A stretch of 64,000 nucleotides of DNA from Mycobacterium triplex (GTDB lineage: Bacteria > Actinomycetota > Actinomycetes > Mycobacteriales > Mycobacteriaceae), in the NCBI RefSeq assembly GCF_000689255.1, contig NZ_HG964446.1:4806152-4870151 (forward strand). Direction: 5' to 3'. Shown piece by piece: positions 43,516-52,220 of this stretch; position 1 is the first letter of the stretch; every line of letters begins with the position of its first letter. Both the position numbers and the translations under genes were made by a program. The notes beneath the pieces were generated by a model that saw only the letters and a program-made list of their open reading frames with translations, had not been told where the DNA came from and ran no database searches.

Positions 43516-45022
43516 GTTGCTCGCGGGACAACTTACCGGTGACGTTACGGGGAAGCGCCTCGACGAGGGCCAGCCGTTTAGGGAGTTTGTAACGCGCTAA
43601 CCGTTGTGCTGCAAAGGCGTTCAGGTCATCAAGGGTAAGGGCGACGCCGGGCTCCGGCACCACCACCGCCAAGCCGACCTCACCCCACTTCTCGTCGGCG
43701 ACACCGACGACGCCGACATCGCGAACATCCGGATGCAGCGCAAGGACCCGTTCGACTTCGGCAGGATAGATATTCTCCCCGCCTGACTTGAACATCTCCT
43801 TCACGCGTCCCACCGGATAATAAAAGCCATCGTCGTCGCGGTATGCCGAATCGCCGGTGCGAAACCAGCCGTCCTCGGTGAAATAGTCGGCGTTGTCGCG
43901 GTCCCAGTATCCGACGGTGATGCTCGGGCCACGCAACCAGATCTCACCCGTGACGCCGTCCGCCACGTCGCGGCCGGCGGTATCGACCAGCCTGATCCGC
44001 GTGTGTGGCGCGGCGCGACCGGTCGAACCCTTCTTCGCGTAGCCAAGGTTTTTCGCTTCGTCATCCAGAGCCGTTGCCATCGGCCCCATCTCGGTTCCGC
44101 CGTATTGCGGCTGCAGCGGGAACCCGCGATCGGCCCACAGCTGCAGCAGCTCCGGCGCCGCGATCGCACCCGCGATGATTCCGTGTCGCAGCCGCGAGAA
44201 ATCCGCCGAAGCGAAATCAGGCGTCTCGGCGATGCGCTGATAGAACAGCGGGATGGCCGCGAAATGAGTGATCGGCGGCTGGTGGCCGACCAGATGGTCG
44301 AGCACGTCTTGCGGGTCGAAGCGGGCCATCGTCGTTACCGCGCCGCCGAAGTACAGGATCGAATTGGCCATCACGTTCAGGCCGCCCGCGTGAAAAAGCG
44401 GCATCGGGTTGAGCTGGTGGCAACCGGGTTGGGAGTACCCCGTGGTGTGGGCCGAGTTGAGGGCCTGCCATACCAACGTGGCATTGGTCGACAGGGCACC
44501 CTTGGGCCGCCCCGTGGTCCCTGACGTGTACAGAATGTGGGTGGGCTGGTCCATTGAGACGGCACCGGTTGGGCGCAACGGGACAGCCGTCGCGATCGCA
44601 GACTCGTAATCGCTGGCATCGTGCCCCGTGTCGAACGAGAGACGTTGGACAATATCCGCTTTCACCGCGACCGCACGAGCAACTTCAGCCCAGCGACCGT
44701 CGTGGACCATGACACACGGCCTGGCGTCGAGGCAGATCTCCTGAATCTCGTTGACATGCAATCGCCAATTGAGCGGCACGAACAATGCACCCAGGCGCAT
44801 GCAAGCGAACTGCACTTCGAACACGCGCGGGTCGTTCTCCGCCATCAACGCCACCCGGTCGCCGCGGCCGACACCGAGATCGCGCAGTGCACCGGCCAGG
44901 CCGGCGACCCGGTCTTCCAGTTGCGCCCAGGTTGTACGCCTGTCGTCCTCGGCACACCCCAGGGCGAGAGACTCACCGCGATGCTGCGCGTGATAGGCCA
45001 CCCAGTCAGTTGCGGAAAACAC
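43493..45022 (-). CDS. AMP-dependent acyl-CoA synthetase
   Basis: 509 residues from GTG 45022. P-loop-like ILYTSGTTGRPKGALS, the adenylate site PQYGGTEMGPMA (a variant of YGxTE), and the hinge DGFYYPVGRVKEMFKSGGENIYPAEVE. The C-terminal ALPRNVTGKLSREQL contains the acyl-transfer Lys. It activates a carboxylic acid as acyl-AMP and then acyl-CoA. It is a single gene, with an AveC-like gene 92 bases upstream on the same strand. Confidence 0.95.
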   Translation of the reverse strand: MFSATDWVAYHAQHRGESLALGCAEDDRRTTWAQLEDRVAGLAGALRDLGVGRGDRVALMAENDPRVFEVQFACMRLGALFVPLNWRLHVNEIQEICLDARPCVMVHDGRWAEVARAVAVKADIVQRLSFDTGHDASDYESAIATAVPLRPTGAVSMDQPTHILYTSGTTGRPKGALSTNATLVWQALNSAHTTGYSQPGCHQLNPMPLFHAGGLNVMANSILYFGGAVTTMARFDPQDVLDHLVGHQPPITHFAAIPLFYQRIAETPDFASADFSRLRHGIIAGAIAAPELLQLWADRGFPLQPQYGGTEMGPMATALDDEAKNLGYAKKGSTGRAAPHTRIRLVDTAGRDVADGVTGEIWLRGPSITVGYWDRDNADYFTEDGWFRTGDSAYRDDDGFYYPVGRVKEMFKSGGENIYPAEVERVLALHPDVRDVGVVGVADEKWGEVGLAVVVPEPGVALTLDDLNAFAAQRLARYKLPKRLALVEALPRNVTGKLSREQLRSDHRC

Positions 45023-45113
45023 CGATCTGCGCTCCGATCATCGACTTATCTAACTGTGCTTAAAAAGTCTAGGGCCCGCCGTCCCGGCCGCACTGGCTGC
45101 CGGACCGGACGGG

Positions 45114-46169
45114 CTAGGGATGTGGCAGACGCCGAAGTGGTGCGGTGAAGCCCGGGGTACCCGGGCATGGGCCGTAGGCGCTGCCACGCACCGACCCGAT
45201 GTCGCATTGCCCGTTGACGATGTGGGCCGGATACGCCGGCGAGTTGTTGGCGTACAGGCCTACCGGGGCGATCGTGACCAGGATGGTTACCGCCACCATC
45301 AACTGCATGTATCCGACCAGCGAGAGGAACGACAAGACCTCCCGCGTGGCCGGCCGCAGGTGGTCGAGACCACGTTCAAAGATGGTCCTTCCCTTGTCAT
45401 CACGCAGGTATCGGGCGAACGTCGGCGCGCCGAAGAACAGGATTGCCGACACCGGGAGACTGACGGGGAAAGGCCTGGCGGCAGTGGCGATGTTGAGCCC
45501 GGCAGGGATGAACTGGCTCCACAGGTCCAACTGGCTCGAGAGCCCGTCGATCAGAAGATCGGTGACAATCGCGAACAGCGCAACGGCCAGCACCATTTTC
45601 ACCATCGAGGCGTTCGGATACCGCGCCCGGACGCTCCGCAGGATGCGCCCGCCCAGCATCGCGAGGACCAGGAACCCGACAAGATAGATGCTGCCGATGA
45701 CCAGGATCGGCTCGGGTGAGCCACTGCAGGCCTTGTTGATCACAAACGGCGCATAGCTGCACCAACTGCCGACATTGACGAAGTTCGAACTGTACAGGTT
45801 CATCGGGACGAAGAAGTTGTAGAACGGGTCGAGCCAGTACGCCAGCAGCCCGGCGATGCACAACTGAGCATCGAAGGTGAGGCGACGCTGTCGCACGCAT
45901 CCCCGAACGACATAGGCGCCGACACCCAGCACCAATAGCACGGCACCAACTTCGTAGGCCGTCGCGATGGTGTACGCGGACGAGGTGGGGTCCCGGTACT
46001 GCGTCACGGGCCGGGGTCCGGCGGCCAGCCAGGCCACCAGCGTCCACGTGCCCCAGAACAGAAACAGCCCGGCGATCGCGGACAGATAGTGCTGCCAGCG
46101 CCATGGGGTCTTGGGTGCCGGAATCGGGACGACATCCGTCGCATCCATTTTGTCTAGACCGCTTGACAT
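45114..46169 (-). CDS. AveC-like (spirocyclase-type) membrane protein 2
   Basis: 351 residues from ATG 46169; the frame runs further upstream but would read through the operator region. Six to seven helices. LTFDAQLCIAGLLAYWLDP is followed by Asn118, YLRDDKGRTIFERGLD marks a cytosolic loop, and the C-terminal tail has HIVNGQCDIG and YGPCPGTPGF with Cys322 and Cys335. The same tail is found in the protein at 54342, and the pair may form a disulfide outside the membrane. Catalysis is inferred only from AveC. Confidence 0.82.
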   Translation of the reverse strand: MSSGLDKMDATDVVPIPAPKTPWRWQHYLSAIAGLFLFWGTWTLVAWLAAGPRPVTQYRDPTSSAYTIATAYEVGAVLLVLGVGAYVVRGCVRQRRLTFDAQLCIAGLLAYWLDPFYNFFVPMNLYSSNFVNVGSWCSYAPFVINKACSGSPEPILVIGSIYLVGFLVLAMLGGRILRSVRARYPNASMVKMVLAVALFAIVTDLLIDGLSSQLDLWSQFIPAGLNIATAARPFPVSLPVSAILFFGAPTFARYLRDDKGRTIFERGLDHLRPATREVLSFLSLVGYMQLMVAVTILVTIAPVGLYANNSPAYPAHIVNGQCDIGSVRGSAYGPCPGTPGFTAPLRRLPHP

Positions 46170-46204
46170 ATTGTGCCTTCCGCCGACCCACGCAGCGCAC
46201 CACA

Positions 46205-46225
46205 ATAATCTAACAGCGTTTGGCT
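46205..46225. promoter_or_regulatory. three-copy 21-bp motif, copy 3
   Basis: ATAATCTAACAG then CGTTTGGCT, 36-56 bases upstream of AveC-like gene 2 and 60-80 bases upstream of the divergent TetR gene at 46285. Being inside the only regulator-bearing promoter of the three, it suggests the TetR protein at 46285 binds this motif. Confidence 0.6.
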
Positions 46226-46284
46226 GGGAAGGGGAACCGCACGACCGAAACGTCGACCCGGGCCCGACTCGTAAAGTCTTTCCG

Positions 46285-46926
46285 ATGAGCTCCCCCGTCC
46301 CTCGCCGTCGGCCAGGCCGCCCGTTCGGGGCCGACGGCACGGAGACGCGGCTCAAGATCCTGCACAGCGCCCGCCAGGTGTTCGCCACAACGGGCTATGA
46401 GCGGGCCAGCCTCAAACAGATCGCTCAGGACGCGGGCATCACACGCAACGCGATCACGAACTACTACGCAAGCAAAATCGACCTTTATGCCGCCGCACTG
46501 GCGTCGGTCCACGACGTCGTCGCCGGGCACATTCTGGACGACGCCAAGGCGGCAACCGGCTCTGTGCACCGTCGCCTGATGGCGGTGTTCGAAAGCGCCG
46601 TCGCATCGAGCCAGACCGACAAGACGTTCGTTCGCTTCTTCGTCATCTCCACCGCCGACGCGATCACCCATCCGGAGCTTCGTGACAAGGCACTACTGCC
46701 GATCGACTCGGTGCGCCAATACGTTGGCGCCCTGCTCAGCGCCGCCGCGCACGCCGGTGAAATCGACGCCGACATCGACCCCGAGGCGACCACCCAGGTC
46801 TGCATAAACCTGCTGTGGGGCCTGGCAATGGATATCGGCTTCTACTCCGATGAGCGACGGGCCCAACGCACCATGCGGGCCATCGATCGGATCATCACCG
46901 CGACGCTGGCTCCTACGCCGCATTGA
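46285..46926 (+). CDS. TetR-family regulator, candidate binder of the 21-bp motif
   Basis: 213 residues from ATG 46285; the start was chosen because MSSPVPRRRPGRPFGADG is a usual basic arm before the HTH (RLKILHSARQVFATTGYERA, LKQIAQDAGITRNAITNYY). The ligand domain has FVRFFVISTADAITHPELRD. It is divergent from AveC-like gene 2. If it binds the motif at 46205, it would also act at the P450/SDR and tandem acyl-CoA dehydrogenase promoters. Confidence 0.92.
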   Translation: MSSPVPRRRPGRPFGADGTETRLKILHSARQVFATTGYERASLKQIAQDAGITRNAITNYYASKIDLYAAALASVHDVVAGHILDDAKAATGSVHRRLMAVFESAVASSQTDKTFVRFFVISTADAITHPELRDKALLPIDSVRQYVGALLSAAAHAGEIDADIDPEATTQVCINLLWGLAMDIGFYSDERRAQRTMRAIDRIITATLAPTPH

Positions 46927-46959
46927 CCGCTCCTCAGCGCAACCAGGCTTAACGCCGAA

Positions 46960-47481
46960 TCAACGCGGCGCCCTACGGTCGGCGAGCACGGCCAGCAGCC
47001 CGTTCAGCCGTCGCTGGTCGAGCGGGGTAAGCGCCGAGAGCCACTCGCGCTCCCGGTTCCCCTGCTCCCGCATCGCCTCGCGGAGCGCAACACGGCCATG
47101 CGGGGTCAGCGCGACACGGACCAGTCGCCGGTCGGCACTCTCACGGGTCCGGTTCACCAAGCCATCACGCTCGAGGGTGTTCAGCGCACTGGACACCGCA
47201 GCCCGCGACGCACCCGACAGCCGTGCGACATCACGCAGTTCGGATGCGCCAATCGCCCACAACACGTTCATGATGCGAAAGCCCGCCCACGTCCAGCCCC
47301 GCCGACGGTGCAGGCGTTCGAAATCCCGGGACAGTCGATAGTGCAACCGGCTCAGATTGAATACGAGCTCGGCGTGTTCGGCGGCATCCTGGCCGACAAC
47401 ATCGTCCCCACCGAGCCGCCGGGCCAATAGTTCCCGATACTCCTCAACGGTGATCGTCCGCGACGGATGCTGGATAGCCAT
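46960..47481 (-). CDS. MarR-family regulator
   Basis: 173 residues. Winged helix: GWTWAGFRIMNVLWAIGA, ELRDVARLSGASRAAVSSAL, NTLERDGLVNRTRESADRRL with the DxRxx wing RRLVRVALTPHG. MarR proteins usually repress divergent genes and respond to small aromatics or oxidants. The carotenoid-oxygenase gene starts 375 bases away in the opposite direction, with the sites at 47580 and 47769 between them. Confidence 0.92.
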   Translation of the reverse strand: MAIQHPSRTITVEEYRELLARRLGGDDVVGQDAAEHAELVFNLSRLHYRLSRDFERLHRRRGWTWAGFRIMNVLWAIGASELRDVARLSGASRAAVSSALNTLERDGLVNRTRESADRRLVRVALTPHGRVALREAMREQGNREREWLSALTPLDQRRLNGLLAVLADRRAPR

Positions 47482-47579
47482 GTCCGATTATGGACCGCCC
47501 GGCGATCCCACCGTGGTCACCGACACGGCTGGCGACCGCCCGCTCCCCCGCGCCACCGCAAGCACTCCCGATCTATCTC

Positions 47580-47591
47580 AAACGATCGTTT
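47580..47591. promoter_or_regulatory. AAACGATCGTTT palindrome in MarR/oxygenase promoter region
   Basis: A perfect 12-bp palindrome, 99 bases from the MarR start and 265 bases from the oxygenase start. The 374-base gap (47482-47855) otherwise shows no gene, only the second site at 47769 and AT-rich patches. Related AACGATCGTT cores occur at 61895 and 62173. Confidence 0.5.
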
Positions 47592-47768
47592 ACGTATTCG
47601 GTCGGCCGGCGTCGGCACTCCGCGACTGCCGGCGCGCGCCGAAATGGGTCGACGATAGCCACAACTGTCAGCTTTAGCTGGTATTTCTTAACGCCGAAGC
47701 CTCGCGGCGAGCGATCTGGTCTCGCCCTCCCGGTGTGCCTCAGTTCACGGCAATGTATCGTCATATGG

Positions 47769-47786
47769 TGTAAGTGGTCGTTTACA
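47769..47786. promoter_or_regulatory. imperfect inverted repeat, TGTAA...TTACA
   Basis: TGTAAGTG and CGTTTACA form an imperfect palindrome (6 of 8 arm positions pair). Its right half TCGTTTAC is shared with the 47580 site. It lies 70 bases before the oxygenase start, a usual place for a repressor site. Confidence 0.4.
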
Positions 47787-47855
47787 AATCGAGGCTTCGG
47801 CACTAGCATCGGCTGTATCGCAGCCTGCCGAGAGACAACGACCAGGGAGCAGAAC

Positions 47856-49352
47856 ATGAGCTACTCCATCCCCGACACGGTGACCACCAAAGGCCCCTTC
47901 CAGCCGATGCGGTTCGAGGCCACCGTCGAGGAGTGCATCGTCACTCACGGCGAGATCCCCAAGGACCTCGCAGGCGGTCTCTACCGGACCGGGCCATGCT
48001 GGAAACGGCCCGCCAAGCAGGGGACGACGCCGCTGCTGGCGATGGACGGCATGGTGCAGGGCCTGGTTTTCGAGAACGGCCGCGCCGATTTCCGCAACCG
48101 CTGGGTACGCACCCCCAAGTACGTCCTCGAAGACAAATACGGGCGCGGCATGTTCGACTACGCCGACGGCGAGTTCGGCGACTACCGCGACTACGGCTAC
48201 GGCGAGGTGGTGCGCACCCCGGAGAACGCGCACACCCCGCAGGGCACCGCCAGCATCAACATCTTCCCGTTCGCCGGCGACCTGGTGGTGTCCGGCGAAT
48301 TGGGCGCTCCCCCACAGGTTATCGATCCGATCACGCTGGAAACCAAGGGCATCGTGGAATGGGCTCCGGCATTGTCCAGGGGACCGCACGAGCCGGTGTG
48401 TTTTGGCGACGGAACGTTCTGCGCTCACCCGAAGTGGGACGAAGACACCGGAATCCTCTACGGATGGTCATACAGCGACACCGCACCCTATGTGTCGATG
48501 AAGTACGTGCACCCCGACGGAACAGTGGAATCGCGCGACCTGTGGGATGCCCCGTATAACACGGTGGCACATGATATTTGGCTCACGCCGGAGTGGGTTG
48601 TCATGCCGTTCCAGCCGTTCATCATCGATCTGAAGCGTAACAGCAAGGGGTATGCGGTCTTTGGCTGGGAACCCGAACTACCGATCACCATCGCGCTGAT
48701 CCCGCGGCACAACCTGCAGGGTGAGATCCGGTGGATTCAGACAGAACTGCCCGCGCAATATGTCATGCACACGATGACCGCCAACATCAAGGGCGACCAG
48801 CTGATCCTTGACGCGCCGATTTTCAACACGCCGCCCTTCCCGATGGAGAACGAGTTCAACGAGGGCGACCAGGCCGCGCTCTTCTTCAGCAACGCCGCAA
48901 GCTATTTGGGGCGATGGACGGTCAACCTCACCACCGGCGACACCAAGGCCGAGCAGCTCTCCGAGCTGCCGTCCGAGATCTGCAAGGTCGACCAACGCTT
49001 CTATGGCAAGGGGCACCGCTACGGATTCCAGATCGGCGGCCAGCCCAAGAAGCGTGGCATGCGGATGGACAGCCTGATCCGCAACGACGTCAGCAAAGTC
49101 AGCGAGCAGGTCTACCAGATCCGGGGTCAAGGTGAGCTGGCCGCGGTACTCGAGGCCTCATTCGCGCCGCGCTCCATCGACGCTCCCGAGGGCGACGGCT
49201 ACATCATCGTGCCGGTGTCGTGGTGGGCTGACCGACGCGGTGAGTTCCAGATCTTCGACACCGACGACATCACCGCCGGTCCGATCTGCAAGATCGAGCT
49301 GCCGTTCCACATGGGCTGGACCCCACACGGGCACTGGATGGACTTCCGCTGA
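47856..49352 (+). CDS. carotenoid-cleavage-type oxygenase
   Basis: 498 residues from ATG 47856 with AGGGAG seven bases upstream; the longer open frame (from 47490) has non-coding composition. The four iron-binding His of the seven-bladed propeller are visible: His191 (FCAHPKWDE), His239 (TVAHDIWLTPE), His305 (VMHTMTANI) and His491 (TPHGHWMDF). Such non-heme iron enzymes cleave conjugated double bonds of carotenoids, stilbenes or lignin-like compounds. An AveC-like gene follows after 40 bases, so their substrates are probably linked. Confidence 0.94.
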   Translation: MSYSIPDTVTTKGPFQPMRFEATVEECIVTHGEIPKDLAGGLYRTGPCWKRPAKQGTTPLLAMDGMVQGLVFENGRADFRNRWVRTPKYVLEDKYGRGMFDYADGEFGDYRDYGYGEVVRTPENAHTPQGTASINIFPFAGDLVVSGELGAPPQVIDPITLETKGIVEWAPALSRGPHEPVCFGDGTFCAHPKWDEDTGILYGWSYSDTAPYVSMKYVHPDGTVESRDLWDAPYNTVAHDIWLTPEWVVMPFQPFIIDLKRNSKGYAVFGWEPELPITIALIPRHNLQGEIRWIQTELPAQYVMHTMTANIKGDQLILDAPIFNTPPFPMENEFNEGDQAALFFSNAASYLGRWTVNLTTGDTKAEQLSELPSEICKVDQRFYGKGHRYGFQIGGQPKKRGMRMDSLIRNDVSKVSEQVYQIRGQGELAAVLEASFAPRSIDAPEGDGYIIVPVSWWADRRGEFQIFDTDDITAGPICKIELPFHMGWTPHGHWMDFR

Positions 49353-49363
49353 TCGTTGACAAT

Positions 49364-49388
49364 TTGATACACCGAGTTTCATTATCAA
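49364..49388. promoter_or_regulatory. TTGATA...TATCAA inverted repeat between oxygenase and AveC-like gene
   Basis: TTGATA (49364-49369) and TATCAA (49383-49388) are perfect 6-bp arms in the 40-base gap, directly before ATG 49393, leaving no clear ribosome-binding site. It could be an operator or an RNA hairpin controlling the second gene. Confidence 0.4.
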
Positions 49389-49392
49389 GCCC

Positions 49393-50592
49393 ATGGCAAC
49401 CACTTCGGCCAGCGCTACGAAAACGGCACCGTCAGTCGGCGTTGACAGCGGCCTGAACCCGGTTGCACAGGAACCACATCGGTTGGTCCCCGTCAAATGG
49501 TGGGCTGGCCTGGGCGCGATAATCCTGGCCTTCATCGCATACGTGCTGATCGACTGGGTCACCGGCCCGTTCTTCGAGCGGGTGCCGACCGGCCCCACGG
49601 ACCCGCCGGCGTACATGAAGGCGGCGATGGTCTTCTTCCAGGCCGCGTCGATTCCCGTCGGCATCGGCCTCATCGGCTGGTTCGTGGTGCGCCCGATCAT
49701 CCGGCAACACCGCCTGACCCTCGACGGCATGCTGGTGCTCGCGTTTTCGACGCTGTGGTTCCAAGATCCGTTGTCCGCGTACGGGGGACATTGGTTCACC
49801 TACAACTCGTGGGCCATTAACTACGGCTCGTGGGTGCACAGCGTCCCGGGTTGGCTGTCCAACGGCAAGCCCGGCGCGATGGTGGTCGAGCCGATCCTGA
49901 TCATGCCGGGGCTCTACGTCTACGTTTTCGTGATCACGATGTTCCTGGGCTGTGCGGCCATGCGGCGGGCCAAGGCCAAGTGGCCCCGCATCGGCACGCT
50001 CGGACTGATCGGGGTCTGCTTCGTCGCGATGGTCGGATTCGACATCATCCTCGAGGGCGTAATCTTCATGCCACTCGGTATCTGGGAATACCCGGGCGGC
50101 CGCGGCCCCGCGATCTTCAGCGGGACCTACCATGCGTTTCCGCTGAACGAAGTCGTCACCGTCTCCGCGACATTCACCGCGGTTGCCTGCCTGCGCTACT
50201 TCCGCAATGACAGGGGCCAGACACTCGTCGAGCGCGGCACCGAACGTCTTCGGATGTCGGACCGCGCGCAGGCGGTGGTCCGGGCATTGGCGGTGTTGGC
50301 CGGTGTGCACGTGGCCTTGTTCCTGACCTACAACGTGCCGAACTACTGGATCGGAACCCACTCGAAGGAATGGCAGCGCGACCTTCTCGATCGGTCCTAC
50401 TTCACCGACGGATTGTGCGGGCAGGGTACGGACCGCGCCTGCCCCGGCCCGGGTGTTCCGTTGAGCCGCAACGACAACAGCGACTCCGGCAAGGGTTCTG
50501 CCTACATCACACCCGACGGCAAGGCGGTCGTACCGCCGAACACCAAACTGCCGGCCCAGTACCCGTTTAGGCCCTCGGGCCCGCAAGGCTAG
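49393..50592 (+). CDS. AveC-like (spirocyclase-type) membrane protein 3
   Basis: 399 residues, the longest of the four. It has LTLDGMLVLAFSTLWFQDP, FDIILEGVIFMPLGIWEYPG, HAFPLNEVVTVSA and YFRNDRGQTLVERGTERL, all lined up with the proteins at 45114 and 54342. The C-terminal tail has DGLCGQGTDRACPGPGVP, a shortened form of the Cys tail, then a polar extension. It follows the oxygenase gene and ends immediately next to the stop of a convergent family B gene. Confidence 0.82.
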   Translation: MATTSASATKTAPSVGVDSGLNPVAQEPHRLVPVKWWAGLGAIILAFIAYVLIDWVTGPFFERVPTGPTDPPAYMKAAMVFFQAASIPVGIGLIGWFVVRPIIRQHRLTLDGMLVLAFSTLWFQDPLSAYGGHWFTYNSWAINYGSWVHSVPGWLSNGKPGAMVVEPILIMPGLYVYVFVITMFLGCAAMRRAKAKWPRIGTLGLIGVCFVAMVGFDIILEGVIFMPLGIWEYPGGRGPAIFSGTYHAFPLNEVVTVSATFTAVACLRYFRNDRGQTLVERGTERLRMSDRAQAVVRALAVLAGVHVALFLTYNVPNYWIGTHSKEWQRDLLDRSYFTDGLCGQGTDRACPGPGVPLSRNDNSDSGKGSAYITPDGKAVVPPNTKLPAQYPFRPSGPQG

Positions 50593-51402
50593 TCACACGC
50601 CCGCGGCGTCGACGGCCTTGGTGCGAACCTGCGCCGCCGACAACCGCGCCGCGTAAGCGATCAGCAGGTCGAGGGTGGCGATGCCGACCGCAATGGTCAG
50701 CGCGGCGGCCAGCCATCGCACCGGAGCGGATGCATGGGCATTGAGTGCGCTGAAGATCGGCCAACCCACCGCCACGCTGCCCGCCGCGTCGGACATCATC
50801 GGCAGGAACGGCAGATACAGCGCGCGCCAGCCCGAGAACGTGTCCCCGGCGGCCATCAGCAGCACGGCCAGCGCCAGCGGACCGACCGCGTTGATCACGA
50901 TCCAATAGACCGGGAAGCCACCCACCTGCAGCGGTGCATCGCCGTAATAGCGGTAGATGCCGCTGGCCAAGACGGGCAGCTCCACAGCAACATCGACCAC
51001 GGCCAGCGCGCCGACCCAACCCCACAGCTGGCGTCGGTTCACGCCGCGACGCAGACTCTGCAGGATCAGGTACGGCATCCCGCCGAAGAAGACGATGTAA
51101 ATGCCCAAGCCCCACAACGGGACACGCGCAAACGTGTCCAATGCCGTCCACTGACCCGCAACCGGATGCCACACCAGCCCCAGCACGTCGTCGATCGGTT
51201 CGTTGAAGTACGAAATCGCTCCCCCGAGCAACAGCAATGCCAACGTGAACGATCGCGATCGGACGATCTCGCGCGCGGCATACCCGGCGAAGCCGGCCAC
51301 CAGCGCCGCCATGGCCACCGTGGCGACGAGCTGCGCGGATTGCGGCATCGCCGTGCCGTCGGGAGTGGGCGGCAGGTCGAAATGCCCAAGGACCCAACTC
51401 AT
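50593..51402 (-). CDS. family B multi-pass membrane protein
   Basis: 269 residues from ATG 51402, overlapping the upstream stop by ATGA. Seven to eight helices. Family marks are Glu68-Pro69-Ile-Asp71-Asp72 (FNEPIDDVLGL), Glu141-Leu-Pro143, GIYRYYG at 148-154 and GGFPVYWIVIN. Conserved acidic residues inside helices suggest a catalytic or proton-handling site. The pattern is shared with the proteins at 51399 and 63172. I do not know the family's function. Confidence 0.8.
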   Translation of the reverse strand: MSWVLGHFDLPPTPDGTAMPQSAQLVATVAMAALVAGFAGYAAREIVRSRSFTLALLLLGGAISYFNEPIDDVLGLVWHPVAGQWTALDTFARVPLWGLGIYIVFFGGMPYLILQSLRRGVNRRQLWGWVGALAVVDVAVELPVLASGIYRYYGDAPLQVGGFPVYWIVINAVGPLALAVLLMAAGDTFSGWRALYLPFLPMMSDAAGSVAVGWPIFSALNAHASAPVRWLAAALTIAVGIATLDLLIAYAARLSAAQVRTKAVDAAGV

Positions 51403-52217
51403 CGGTGCTCCTGCAGCTCGGGCTCCGATTCCACGCGGTGTTGCAACGACAGTGTGTGCCGATAGATCCAGCGCGCCGACGCGTCGAGTAGCGCCAAACC
51501 GATTGCGCAGGAGGCCAATGCGCCGGCCCAGGTCAACCACGCCGGGGCGCCGGGCACATGCAGGGCGTTGTATACCGGCAACCCCACTGCGGCGCTGCAC
51601 GCGGCGTCGGTGACAAGCGGCAGGAACAGCACCAGCCCGGCCCGCCATCCTGTGAAGTAGCTTGGGGCCGCAAAGAGGATGGCCGCGCACAGGATTGGGC
51701 CCGTGGTGTTGATGAACAACCAATACAACGGAAATCCAACGATGCTCATCGGCACGTCGCCGTAACCGAAGTACGTGTAGAGCCGAAAGTGCAACAGCGG
51801 CAACTCGATCAGCAGATCGGCCAGGAAAGTGATCGCGATCCCGATCCAGAACGCGCGCGGCGTGAAGTTCAACCGGCGTAGTTCCAGCAGCAATACATAC
51901 GCGATGCCACCGAAGAAAATGATGTAAGTGGGCAAGCCCCAGTGCGGGATCGGGCCCATCGTCTCGAAGACCACGTCCTGGCCCGGCCGGGGATGGTGCA
52001 CCAATCCCAAGATGTCGTCCAGCGGTTCATTCAGGAGCGCGATGCCGCCGCCGGCCAACAGCACCAATCCCAGTGGCGACCCGGTCCGGCGCCATTGGCG
52101 CACGGCGAAAGCGACGAACGCGACCACCACCAGCCAGAGCACGATTTCGGCGACGGTCTGAGGAATCCGCGGGAAGACCATCTCCGGCGGGGTGGGAATG
52201 TTGAACTGGACCATCAA
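51399..52217 (-). CDS. family B multi-pass membrane protein
   Basis: 272 residues. Marks: Glu64-Pro65-Leu-Asp67-Asp68 (LNEPLDDILGL), IELPLLHFRLYTYFG at 137-151 and GFPLYWLFIN. It is a tandem neighbour and paralogue of the next gene downstream. Three bases separate it from the amine-oxidase-like gene upstream. The paired paralogues could form a heterodimer. Confidence 0.8.
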   Translation of the reverse strand: MMVQFNIPTPPEMVFPRIPQTVAEIVLWLVVVAFVAFAVRQWRRTGSPLGLVLLAGGGIALLNEPLDDILGLVHHPRPGQDVVFETMGPIPHWGLPTYIIFFGGIAYVLLLELRRLNFTPRAFWIGIAITFLADLLIELPLLHFRLYTYFGYGDVPMSIVGFPLYWLFINTTGPILCAAILFAAPSYFTGWRAGLVLFLPLVTDAACSAAVGLPVYNALHVPGAPAWLTWAGALASCAIGLALLDASARWIYRHTLSLQHRVESEPELQEHR

Positions 52218-52220
52218 AGA

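Noticed and set aside
47490..47855. N-terminal extension of the carotenoid oxygenase by 122 residues
   Set aside because: The segment has no coding-like composition, the internal ATG 47856 has a good ribosome-binding site, and the family begins there.
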